Shown one piece after another: positions 1 to 6,708 of a stretch of DNA of 12,559 nucleotides; the first letter of the stretch is position 1; the number at the start of each line of letters is the position of its first letter. Source of the stretch: Paracoccaceae bacterium (GTDB taxonomy: Bacteria; Pseudomonadota; Alphaproteobacteria; Rhodobacterales; Rhodobacteraceae); NCBI GenBank assembly GCA_018647275.1, contig JABGTH010000013.1, positions 1 to 12,559 on the forward strand. The letters run 5' to 3'. The notes under the pieces were generated by a model that saw only the letters and a program-made list of their open reading frames with translations, was not told the origin of the DNA and ran no database searches. Position numbers and translations under genes: made by a program.

Positions 1-588
1 CGCCTGTCGCCAGAACACCCCCATCCAAATGATTTTGAAGATGCTTGGGCAGCGTTTGAGGCAGCTTGTGCTGCCTTTGAGGGCGCTATTGTCATGTGTG
101 GTGACAGTGCTGGTGGCAACCTTGTTGCGGCTGTGACGCACCATGCACGTGGTCGCATTGACGGCCGTATTACAGGGCAATTGCTGATCTATCCGGGGCT
201 TGGTGGGGATCAGAGCAAAGGCAGTTATATCACGCATGCACTGGCACCGGGGCTAACCACGCAGGATATGGAGTTCTATATGAACATCCGATCTGCAGGG
301 CAGGACAAGTACGGCGATCCAACCTATGCACCCTTGCACGACAAGGATTTTACGAACCTTCCAACAACGGTAATTATCACTGCAGAATGTGATCCATTGT
401 CAGACGATGGGAAAGATTACCGTGATGCTATGTTGGCCGCTGGGGGGGAAGCCATTTGGATCAACGAAACGGGATTGGTCCACGCATATCTTCGTGCGCG
501 GGTTATGTCAGCGAAGGCAGGCGCAAGTTTCGAACGTATGACACAATCGTTAAGCGCGTTGGCTAAAGCTGAGCTACCAAAGTTTTAA
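1..588 (+). CDS. Alpha/beta hydrolase, HSL (family IV) esterase type, 5'-truncated by the window edge
   Basis: The open frame already runs at base 1 and gives 195 visible residues. It begins inside the RLSPEHP stretch that family members have just before the nucleophile region, so the N-terminus and the HGGG oxyanion motif lie outside the window. The nucleophile motif GDSAGGN is present (Ser about visible residue 36). The acid is probably the Asp of ECDPLSDDG (about 131) and the base the His of LVHAYLR (about 161). The last motif differs from the usual HGF. Proteins of this family hydrolyse short-chain carboxylic esters in the cytoplasm; the substrate here is unknown. An ATG at 94 lies inside the conserved block and is not the true start. 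The gene ends tail to tail with the phosphodiesterase gene, overlapping by four bases. Family assignment is firm; function beyond 'esterase-like' is inference. Confidence 0.9.
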   Translation, partial: RLSPEHPHPNDFEDAWAAFEAACAAFEGAIVMCGDSAGGNLVAAVTHHARGRIDGRITGQLLIYPGLGGDQSKGSYITHALAPGLTTQDMEFYMNIRSAGQDKYGDPTYAPLHDKDFTNLPTTVIITAECDPLSDDGKDYRDAMLAAGGEAIWINETGLVHAYLRARVMSAKAGASFERMTQSLSALAKAELPKF

Positions 589-1421
589 GACAAAAACGGC
601 TTGGCTTTCATGCTGTCTGGAATAGGCGCGCCCAATCGGGATAGGATCGTTGGGGCCAATTGAAGTTGGTCAATGACGGTGTCTTCATCTGGGCCCAGTG
701 CATCTCCAAAATAGTACAACGCGGCCTCTTGCTGTAGTGCACCACGTCCACCGTGGTGACCACGTTCGTCCTGTCCGTGATCTGCAGTGACAATCACCTC
801 ATACCCCGCATCGCGCCATTTGGTGATAAAAGGGGCCAGCATCTCGTCCATAACAAAACATGCGTGGTCCATCTCGTGGCTTTCGTGCTGAAAACGGTGG
901 CCCATGCTGTCGAGCGTACAGGTGTGCAACATCCCGTAATTTAGACCAAACCGCAGACAAAGATTGGTCAGAGATCCAAATAAGTCGATGTCGCTTGGTG
1001 TCATCTGATTGGCGTGTCCATAGCCCGTCATGGTGTGGAACCTACCATGATTAATCGTGTCGCTTTCGGGTTCGTCGTATTCGACATCGCGCACAAAGTC
1101 ATAGGGGTGACGGTTGAAAAACTCGGACCAAAAAGAATGGGCAACCGCGCCAGTTGTGCCGCCTGCCAGCCGTGTTTGTGAGAAAACATCAGGGTAGGAC
1201 AGACGAAACACGTTGCCGTTGCCCGTGCAGCCGTGTTCCGCCGGCGTCACGCCAGTATGGATAGAGGCATAGCAACTGGCAGAGATTGAAGGGAGAACCG
1301 ATTTGATCTTCCAAACCCGCGCATCACCTGAATCCACCCAACCCTCAAGATTGCCAAACAGGCGACGCCAATTGCGATAAGGGACACCGTCTAGGATGAT
1401 AAGCAGCAGTTTGTTTTCCAT
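585..1421 (-). CDS. Type I phosphodiesterase / nucleotide pyrophosphatase-like protein (alkaline phosphatase superfamily)
   Basis: A 278-residue protein with the metal-binding layout of the alkaline phosphatase superfamily: Asp11 in LLIILDG, a nucleophile loop at 44-57 ending in HTG followed by TPAEHG, then Asp171 and His175 (LDSMGHR), Asp214-His215 (TADHG) and His222/223. The loop aligns with the PF01663-type 'PSLTFPNH..TG' pattern and places Ser47 where Thr is usual. The family cleaves phosphodiester, pyrophosphate or phosphonate bonds using two metal ions. There is no signal peptide: the catalytic core starts within ten residues, so the enzyme is probably cytoplasmic. It is the last gene of the minus-strand cluster, 33 bp after the ABC ATPase, with a GAAGAG ribosome site before the ATG. 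This position suggests it acts on imported material or its products. Phosphonoacetate hydrolase-like activity is an alternative. The family is confident, the substrate unknown. Confidence 0.88.
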   Translation of the reverse strand: MENKLLLIILDGVPYRNWRRLFGNLEGWVDSGDARVWKIKSVLPSISASCYASIHTGVTPAEHGCTGNGNVFRLSYPDVFSQTRLAGGTTGAVAHSFWSEFFNRHPYDFVRDVEYDEPESDTINHGRFHTMTGYGHANQMTPSDIDLFGSLTNLCLRFGLNYGMLHTCTLDSMGHRFQHESHEMDHACFVMDEMLAPFITKWRDAGYEVIVTADHGQDERGHHGGRGALQQEAALYYFGDALGPDEDTVIDQLQLAPTILSRLGAPIPDSMKAKPFLS

Positions 1422-1454
1422 GTACGTCTCTTCGTCGCAATATGATCGGTTTAT

Positions 1455-3092
1455 CTAATTCCCACCGCTTTGCATTTTGCGATTGGCTATCACATCTTCA
1501 AGCCAGCCCAGTTTCATTTCTGGAACAGAGGACAGCAACAGATCAGTGTAATCGTCAAACGGTGGTGAAAGCACTTCGGTCTTCCCACCATAGCGCGCAA
1601 CCTCGCCTTGATACATCACGGCAATGCTATCGGCGATGGCGCGGACCGTCGCGATGTCGTGGGTGATGAACAAGTAAGCGACGTCCTCAACCTTTTGCAA
1701 ATCAAGCAGAAGCTTAAGAATGCCATCGGCGACCAATGGATCAAGGGCAGATGTGACCTCGTCGCAAATAATCAATTTAGGTTTGGCGGCGAGGGCGCGT
1801 GCAATACAGACCCTTTGTTTCTGCCCACCTGATAACTCAGCCGGATAACGGTCAATAAAGCCGTCACCCATTTCGATCTCGTCCAACAGTTCTTTGATCC
1901 GCTTTTGCTTCTCTGCGCCCTTCAAGCCAAAGTAAAACTCAAGTGGACGTCCAATGATTGTGCCCACGGTCTGGCGCGGGTTCATTGCTGTGTCCGCCAT
2001 TTGGTAGATCATTTGCAGTTCACGAAGATCATCTTGGCTGCGATTAGCCAATTCTGGGGACAGTTCACGCCCACTAAAGTTCACAACACCTTCGCGCGCA
2101 GGCAAAAGGCCCGTGATCACACGTGCCAGTGTTGATTTTCCAGATCCGGATTCACCCACAACCGCCAATGTTTGACCGGCGTGTAAATCAACGTTGATGT
2201 CCTTTAGAACATCAAACTTTGTACCACGATAACGGGCCGTGATGTTTTGAACCCGCAGCAATGGCTCACCGCTTGGCGGTTTCTCTTTGTGGTCAATGGA
2301 CCTGACGGAAACCAACGCTTTGGTATATTCGTCCACCGGTGCGTTGATGATTTGATCGGTGGTGCCGTATTCGATCATTTCGCCCTGACGTAGGACCATG
2401 ATGTGGTCAGACACTTGGGCGACGACGGCTAAATCATGCGTGATATAAAGGGCGGCAACACCAGTGTCGCGGATTGCCTCTTTGATTGCTTTTAGGACGT
2501 CAATTTGCGTTGTCACATCTAGCGCAGTTGTTGGTTCGTCAAAGACCACTAAATCGGGTTCAGGACAAAGCGCGAGCGCAGTCATGCAGCGTTGTAACTG
2601 ACCGCCTGATACCTGATGTGGGAAACGATCACCGATAGTTTCAGGCTCTGGAAGGTCGAGTTTGCGAAACAACTCAACAGCGCGTGCTTGTGCATCACTT
2701 TTTGAGAATTTGCTTTGCGAAACAGCGGCCTCGATCACTTGCTCCATGATCCGTTTGGCTGGGTTAAAGGATGCTGCTGCTGATTGAGATACGTAGGTAA
2801 CTTCGGCACCGCGCAGGTTGCGCACATCTCGCCGATCTGACTGCAAAACATCACGGCTATTTACGAAGACTGTGCCGCCTGTAAGTTTCACACCACCGCG
2901 GCCATAGGCCATTGTCGCCAATCCGATGGTTGACTTGCCCGCTCCGGATTCACCGATAAGGCCAAGAACCTTACCCGCCTCAACATCAAAATCGACGCCG
3001 TGCACGATTTTGATGTCATGTGGTTTGGCATCTGGAGGATAGACAGTTGCGCCAATTTTAAGGCCACGAACTGATAGTAATGGAGAACTCAT
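1455..3092 (-). CDS. Dipeptide/oligopeptide-type ABC transporter, fused double ATPase (DppD-DppF-like)
   Basis: One 545-residue chain carries two complete ABC nucleotide-binding domains. Domain 1 (about 5-265) has Walker A GESGAGKST at 47-55, Q-loop Gln103, signature VSGGQ at 161, Walker B LVVFDEP at 181-187 and H-loop His219. Domain 2 (about 278-525) has Walker A GESGSGKST at 313-321, Q-loop Gln364, signature LSGGQ at 420, Walker B at 440-446 and His478. All catalytic residues are present in both halves, so both sites look active. In Dpp/Opp systems two separate ATPases pair to power import; here a single fused protein probably does it (a GsiA-like arrangement). The start ATG overlaps the stop of the upstream permease gene by one base (TAATG), with an AAGGGGGG ribosome site inside that gene's end, pointing to translational coupling. 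It works at the inner face of the cytoplasmic membrane. Confidence 0.95.
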   Translation of the reverse strand: MSSPLLSVRGLKIGATVYPPDAKPHDIKIVHGVDFDVEAGKVLGLIGESGAGKSTIGLATMAYGRGGVKLTGGTVFVNSRDVLQSDRRDVRNLRGAEVTYVSQSAAASFNPAKRIMEQVIEAAVSQSKFSKSDAQARAVELFRKLDLPEPETIGDRFPHQVSGGQLQRCMTALALCPEPDLVVFDEPTTALDVTTQIDVLKAIKEAIRDTGVAALYITHDLAVVAQVSDHIMVLRQGEMIEYGTTDQIINAPVDEYTKALVSVRSIDHKEKPPSGEPLLRVQNITARYRGTKFDVLKDINVDLHAGQTLAVVGESGSGKSTLARVITGLLPAREGVVNFSGRELSPELANRSQDDLRELQMIYQMADTAMNPRQTVGTIIGRPLEFYFGLKGAEKQKRIKELLDEIEMGDGFIDRYPAELSGGQKQRVCIARALAAKPKLIICDEVTSALDPLVADGILKLLLDLQKVEDVAYLFITHDIATVRAIADSIAVMYQGEVARYGGKTEVLSPPFDDYTDLLLSSVPEMKLGWLEDVIANRKMQSGGN

Positions 3093-3946
3093 TAGCTACG
3101 CCCCCCTTTGAGTGAGGTTGTGCGGTTCAACACCCAGTCGGCGACCAGGTTTACTGAAATTGCCAATGTTGCGATGGCGACAGCAGGGTAGAGGGCCGCA
3201 CTGATACCAAAGTTAATACCGTCTTTGTTTTCTTTCACGATCCCGCCCCAGTCTGCCAATGGTGGCTGAACGCCAATACCAAGGAAGGACAGGGTTGAGA
3301 TGAACAGCACCATAAAGATAAAGCGCAAACCCATCTCCGCAATGAGCGGCGACAATGCGTTTGGCAGAATTTCACGGAAGATAATCCATGCTATTTTCTC
3401 ACCGCGTAGACGGGCGGCTTCGACGAATTCCATCACTGAAATATCTACGGCTACTGCGCGAGCAAGGCGGAATACACGGGTGGAATCCAATAGGCCCATC
3501 AGGACAATCAATGTCACAACAGTCACGTCGATCGCGGATAGGATTACCAGTGCTAGGATCAATGACGGAATCGACATCACGAGGTCCACAAATCGCGACA
3601 GAGCCTGATCAACCCAGCCACCAGAAACAGCCGCAAAGAACCCAAGAACGGAACCAGTGGTAAAGCTGAGGATCGTAGCGGCAGTTGCAATAAGAATAGT
3701 CGTTTGGCCACCGTAGATCATGCGGGTCAACAGATCGCGACCAATTTGGTCGGTCCCAAGCCAGTATTGGGCGTCAATAGTGCCTTCAGGGGCCGTGCCG
3801 AGTAGGAACCCAAGGCGGGAGGGCTCCCATACTTCGCCAACTGTTTCGGCCATGCCGTAGGGGGCAACCCATGAGGCGAAGATGGCGCAGAAGAAATAGA
3901 CGCCTGTTATGAATAGGCCGATAATGGCGGACAGCGGTATACGCAT
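3092..3946 (-). CDS. ABC transporter permease, DppC-like
   Basis: A 284-residue membrane protein of the binding-protein-dependent transport permease family. It has an N-terminal hydrophobic segment (about 6-28), the family landmark LGTDQIGRDLLTR at about 63-75, several further hydrophobic helices (about 82-106, 120-155, 205-225, 248-272), and the EAA coupling loop at about 176-200 (EAARLRG ... ILPNALSP), which docks on the ATPase. It would form the translocation pore together with the DppB-like permease. Length is normal for DppC proteins. The ATG at 3946 is the first possible start, because the upstream frame is closed by a stop at 3968-3970. A GGGGA ribosome site lies 7 bases upstream and is part of a possible hairpin. 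The 3' end overlaps the ATPase start by one base. Confidence 0.95.
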   Translation of the reverse strand: MRIPLSAIIGLFITGVYFFCAIFASWVAPYGMAETVGEVWEPSRLGFLLGTAPEGTIDAQYWLGTDQIGRDLLTRMIYGGQTTILIATAATILSFTTGSVLGFFAAVSGGWVDQALSRFVDLVMSIPSLILALVILSAIDVTVVTLIVLMGLLDSTRVFRLARAVAVDISVMEFVEAARLRGEKIAWIIFREILPNALSPLIAEMGLRFIFMVLFISTLSFLGIGVQPPLADWGGIVKENKDGINFGISAALYPAVAIATLAISVNLVADWVLNRTTSLKGGRS

Positions 3947-3953
3947 CAGAAAA

Positions 3954-3997
3954 TCCCCGCGTTGGTATTAGGGTGCGCTGAATAAAAGGCGCGGGAA
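3954..3997 (-). promoter_or_regulatory. Candidate hairpin sequestering the dppC-like ribosome binding site
   Basis: CCCGCG at 3956-3961 (+ strand) is the exact reverse complement of CGCGGG at 3990-3995. In the minus-strand transcript the stem extends by one G-U and one A-U pair, giving eight pairs around a 28-base loop. The ribosome binding site GGGGA (complement of 3954-3958), seven bases before the ATG at 3946, is entirely inside the stem. The structure lies in the 85-bp spacer between the two permease genes. The pairing is directly seen; a role in lowering translation or in differential expression of the permease is inference. Confidence 0.45.
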
Positions 3998-4031
3998 AAC
4001 AACTTGGCTGGAAACAGCGATGGCAACACGC

Positions 4032-4988
4032 TCATTTTGGGTGCCTCAGTCTCGGATTGGACAGGATCGATACGATGTCCGCGATCATGTTCAGGATGAT
4101 ATAGACTGCGGAAAAGATAATACCTGAAGTCAGAACAACCGGCACGTCGCGTTTAACCACAGCATCAACCAAATACTGGCCCATGCCTGGGTAGGCAAAC
4201 ACAGCCTCAACCACGACAACGCCCACAACGAGGTAGGCAAGGTTGATCATGACGACGTTCACTATTGGCGCAACAGCGTTTGGAAAGGCGTGTTTGCGAA
4301 TGACTTCAAAGCTGGACAGCCCTTTTAGTTCTGCAGTCTCGATGTAGGCAGATTGCATCACGTTCAGAATGGCCGCGCGTGTCATGCGCATCATGTGTGC
4401 CAGCACAACCATCGTAAGGACCGCGATAGGCAGGGAAATCGAGTGTAATTTTTCAAGCAGCGGCATGTCCGGTGGGACATTGGCAAATGATGGTGCCCAG
4501 CCTAGCTTGACTGCGAAAACAAAGATTAGAATATAGGCGATCATGAATTCTGGCAGAGAAATCGCGGCCAGCGTTGATCCAGAAATTACTTTGTCAGGCC
4601 ATCTGTTAAGGTAGCGCACAGCGACCAGCCCAAGCATGATCGCAACGGGAACTGATATAAGCGCAGCCCAGAAGGCCAAAAACATCGTTGCGCCCAGTCG
4701 TTTGCCGATTTGTTCTCCGATAGGCAGCTTGTTGGAAAGGGCATTGCCCATGTCGCCAGTAAGGATGCCACCAATCCACTCTGCATAGCGTGTGATGGCC
4801 GGCCGGTTTAGCCCCATCTCTTCGCGCAGGTTGGCAAGATTTTCAGGCGTAGCTGATTGGCCTAATTGGGCCTGTGCCGCATCACCGGGCAAAACTTCAG
4901 TTAAGCCAAATAAAAGCGCAGAGGCGGCGAAGAGCAAGAGGATGCCCAGCGATAAACGCTGGGCAACCAATTTAAGAATGGGGTGCAT
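4032..4988 (-). CDS. ABC transporter permease, DppB-like
   Basis: A 318-residue inner-membrane permease. It shows the DppB/OppB pattern: an N-terminal helix (about 8-30) followed directly by the family motif LPGD (33-36), a periplasmic segment rich in polar residues with MGLNRP (58-63), then helices at about 100-125, 140-162, 184-205, 240-268 and 284-308. The EAA loop at about 218-241 (ETAELKG ... AFPNAVAP) contacts the ATPase. Length is normal for the family. It starts 9 bases after the binding-protein stop, with only a weak ribosome site visible, so translation may depend on coupling to the upstream gene. It pairs with the DppC-like protein as the two pore subunits. Family assignment is secure; the transported compound is not determined. 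Confidence 0.95.
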   Translation of the reverse strand: MHPILKLVAQRLSLGILLLFAASALLFGLTEVLPGDAAQAQLGQSATPENLANLREEMGLNRPAITRYAEWIGGILTGDMGNALSNKLPIGEQIGKRLGATMFLAFWAALISVPVAIMLGLVAVRYLNRWPDKVISGSTLAAISLPEFMIAYILIFVFAVKLGWAPSFANVPPDMPLLEKLHSISLPIAVLTMVVLAHMMRMTRAAILNVMQSAYIETAELKGLSSFEVIRKHAFPNAVAPIVNVVMINLAYLVVGVVVVEAVFAYPGMGQYLVDAVVKRDVPVVLTSGIIFSAVYIILNMIADIVSILSNPRLRHPK

Positions 4989-4997
4989 GAGTCTGGC

Positions 4998-6584
4998 TTA
5001 CGCTTTCCAAGTCTTTGCAAATGCATACCAGTACATTTGTGGTCCTGATGGATTGGTTTCCCAACCTTGGATCTCAGTAGAGAGCCCATCTACAAAGTCG
5101 TTGAACATTGGGACCATAACGCCGCCTTCTTCGTTCAACATGCGACCCATTTTTGAATAGATCTCTTTGCGCTTGCCTTCGTCTAGTTCGGCACGTGCTT
5201 CTAGAAGCATCGCGTCAAACTCTGGACGTTTCCAACGTGTGTCGTTCCAGTCAGCTGAAGATAGATACGCTGTTGAGTACATCTGATCTTGGACCGGACG
5301 ACCGCCCCAGTAAGATGCGCAATATGGTTGAACGTTCCAAACCTCAGACCAGTAACCGTCATTTGGCTCACGCTTGATTTCGAGGGGTATACCAGCTGCT
5401 TGGCAAGTTTGTTGGAACAACGCTGCTGCATCAACGGCACCAGGGAACGCACCATCTGCTGTGCGCAGAATGATTGGCGACCCGTCGTGGCCAGATGCCT
5501 TGTAGTGTGCTGCTGCTTTTTCTAGATCGAATGAACGCTGAGGAATAGTTTCATCGAATAATGGGTATGCTTCGTTGATTGGCATGTCGTTGCCAACCGA
5601 GCCATAACCTTGAAGAATTTTGTCGACCATTTCTTGGCGGTTCATTGCGTGCTTCAGCGCAAGACGAAGTTCATTGTTGTCAAACGGTGCTGTGTCAACG
5701 TGTGCAATGAATACGTAGTGGCCACGACCAGAAGTCGTTTTCACGTCGATTGTAGGTGCACGGCCCAATAGTTTAGCGATTTTTGGTTCAACACGGTTGA
5801 CTGTATCGACCTGACCAGATTGCAATGCTGCAGTACGTGCTGTTGCATCATTTAACACAATCAATTCGACCTCATCGTAGTGTCCCATTTCGTCCGCAGC
5901 CCAATGGTTTGGGTTCTTCTTAAACGTCATGCGAACACCTGGCTCATCTGTCTCAAGTGTGTACAAACCAGTACCAATTGCAGCAGCTGGGTTGTCAAAG
6001 CCACCGTTCGGTTGGATGATCAAATGGTAGTCTGCCATGAGATATGGAAGATCTGCGTTGCCAATAACGAGCGTCAGTTCAAAAACGTCACCATCTGTGC
6101 GCATCGATTCGATGCCCTTCATGATACCTAAAGCGCCTGATTTTGAGTCTTCATTCGAGTGACGCTGCATAGTCGCTAAAACGTCTTCGGCTGTTACTGC
6201 TGTGCCGTCAGAGAATGTAATACCTTTGCGGACTTTGAAACGCCAAGTTTTTGCGGCGTTGGAGCCTTCCCAGCTTTCAGCAACTTTTGGTTCGAGACCA
6301 TTTGGACCAGGGTAAACAAGAGCTTCGCCCCAGATGAAGCCACCAGCAAGAGGCGCGTCGGAAGCCCATGTTGCAGGGTCTTGTGAATTTGTTGACTCAC
6401 CACCTGAAACTCCCATGCGGAAAGTTCCACCTTTGACGGGGCCCGCTGCATAAGCGGCGTCAGCCAATATTGTTGAAGCGACAGCAGCTGTCACACCAAG
6501 TGCAGCAGCTTTGCTCATAAATTCGCGGCGCGTCATCGTGCCGGCGGTAACTTTCGTGGACAGTAGTTTCAGTTCATTACTCAT
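4998..6584 (-). CDS. ABC transporter substrate-binding protein, family 5, with twin-arginine signal
   Basis: A 528-residue periplasmic binding protein of the SBP_bac_5 (DppA/OppA) family. Residues 18-47 form a twin-arginine signal: TRREFM (Arg19-Arg20), a hydrophobic stretch and a likely cleavage near AYA-A (46/47). Mature landmarks are the segment after KGGTFR, the AESWE..... TWRFKVRKGITFSDG block at about 84-109 with the following T.EDV, and GTGLYTLE. The frame extends upstream to a TTG at 6599, but I chose the ATG at 6584 because GGGAG sits 8 bases before it and the longer form would put that ribosome site inside the gene. The protein captures a solute and delivers it to the two permeases encoded directly downstream. 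Export through Tat implies folding, possibly with a ligand, before export. Family 5 also binds non-peptide ligands such as glycosides or opines, so 'peptide' is only a default. Confidence 0.94.
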   Translation of the reverse strand: MSNELKLLSTKVTAGTMTRREFMSKAAALGVTAAVASTILADAAYAAGPVKGGTFRMGVSGGESTNSQDPATWASDAPLAGGFIWGEALVYPGPNGLEPKVAESWEGSNAAKTWRFKVRKGITFSDGTAVTAEDVLATMQRHSNEDSKSGALGIMKGIESMRTDGDVFELTLVIGNADLPYLMADYHLIIQPNGGFDNPAAAIGTGLYTLETDEPGVRMTFKKNPNHWAADEMGHYDEVELIVLNDATARTAALQSGQVDTVNRVEPKIAKLLGRAPTIDVKTTSGRGHYVFIAHVDTAPFDNNELRLALKHAMNRQEMVDKILQGYGSVGNDMPINEAYPLFDETIPQRSFDLEKAAAHYKASGHDGSPIILRTADGAFPGAVDAAALFQQTCQAAGIPLEIKREPNDGYWSEVWNVQPYCASYWGGRPVQDQMYSTAYLSSADWNDTRWKRPEFDAMLLEARAELDEGKRKEIYSKMGRMLNEEGGVMVPMFNDFVDGLSTEIQGWETNPSGPQMYWYAFAKTWKA

Positions 6585-6592
6585 ATCGTGAT

Positions 6593-6597
6593 CTCCC
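6593..6597 (-). promoter_or_regulatory. Ribosome binding site deciding the binding-protein start
   Basis: The minus strand reads GGGAG here, 8 bases before the ATG at 6584. It overlaps an in-frame upstream TTG (6597-6599) and supports the shorter 528-residue reading. Confidence 0.7.
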
Positions 6598-6620
6598 AAT
6601 TGGTTAATTAGTGGCGTCTG

Positions 6621-6661
6621 ATGCGCGCATTTTTGATTGGTGTGCGCTAAGGTTTGCGCAT
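6621..6661 (-). repeat. GC-rich inverted repeats in the spacer before the binding-protein gene
   Basis: Within the 124-bp gap between the CocE-like gene and the binding-protein gene there is a perfect 10-base palindrome, ATGCGCGCAT (6621-6630). A second inverted pair, TGCGC (6643-6647) and GCGCA (6656-6660), has an 8-base loop. ATGCGC at 6621 can also pair with GCGCAT at 6656-6661. These are alternative pairings in the minus-strand transcript. Binding-protein genes in ABC operons are often set apart by stabilising or processing stems, which fits the position. There is no T-run on the minus strand after them, so this is not a classic terminator. Role is inference. Confidence 0.4.
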
Positions 6662-6708
6662 TATTCTGCTACTCGCAAGGGTTAATACTTTTTAATGACG
6701 GTGATGTG

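Noticed and set aside
4792..5160. Plus-strand frame of 122 codons across the permease/binding-protein junction
   Set aside because: It is antisense to two well-supported genes, with no ribosome site or domain.
6621..6635. Palindrome followed by TTTTT on the plus strand, resembling a terminator
   Set aside because: No plus-strand gene is present for several kilobases to its left, the palindrome leaves no proper loop, and transcription here runs on the minus strand.
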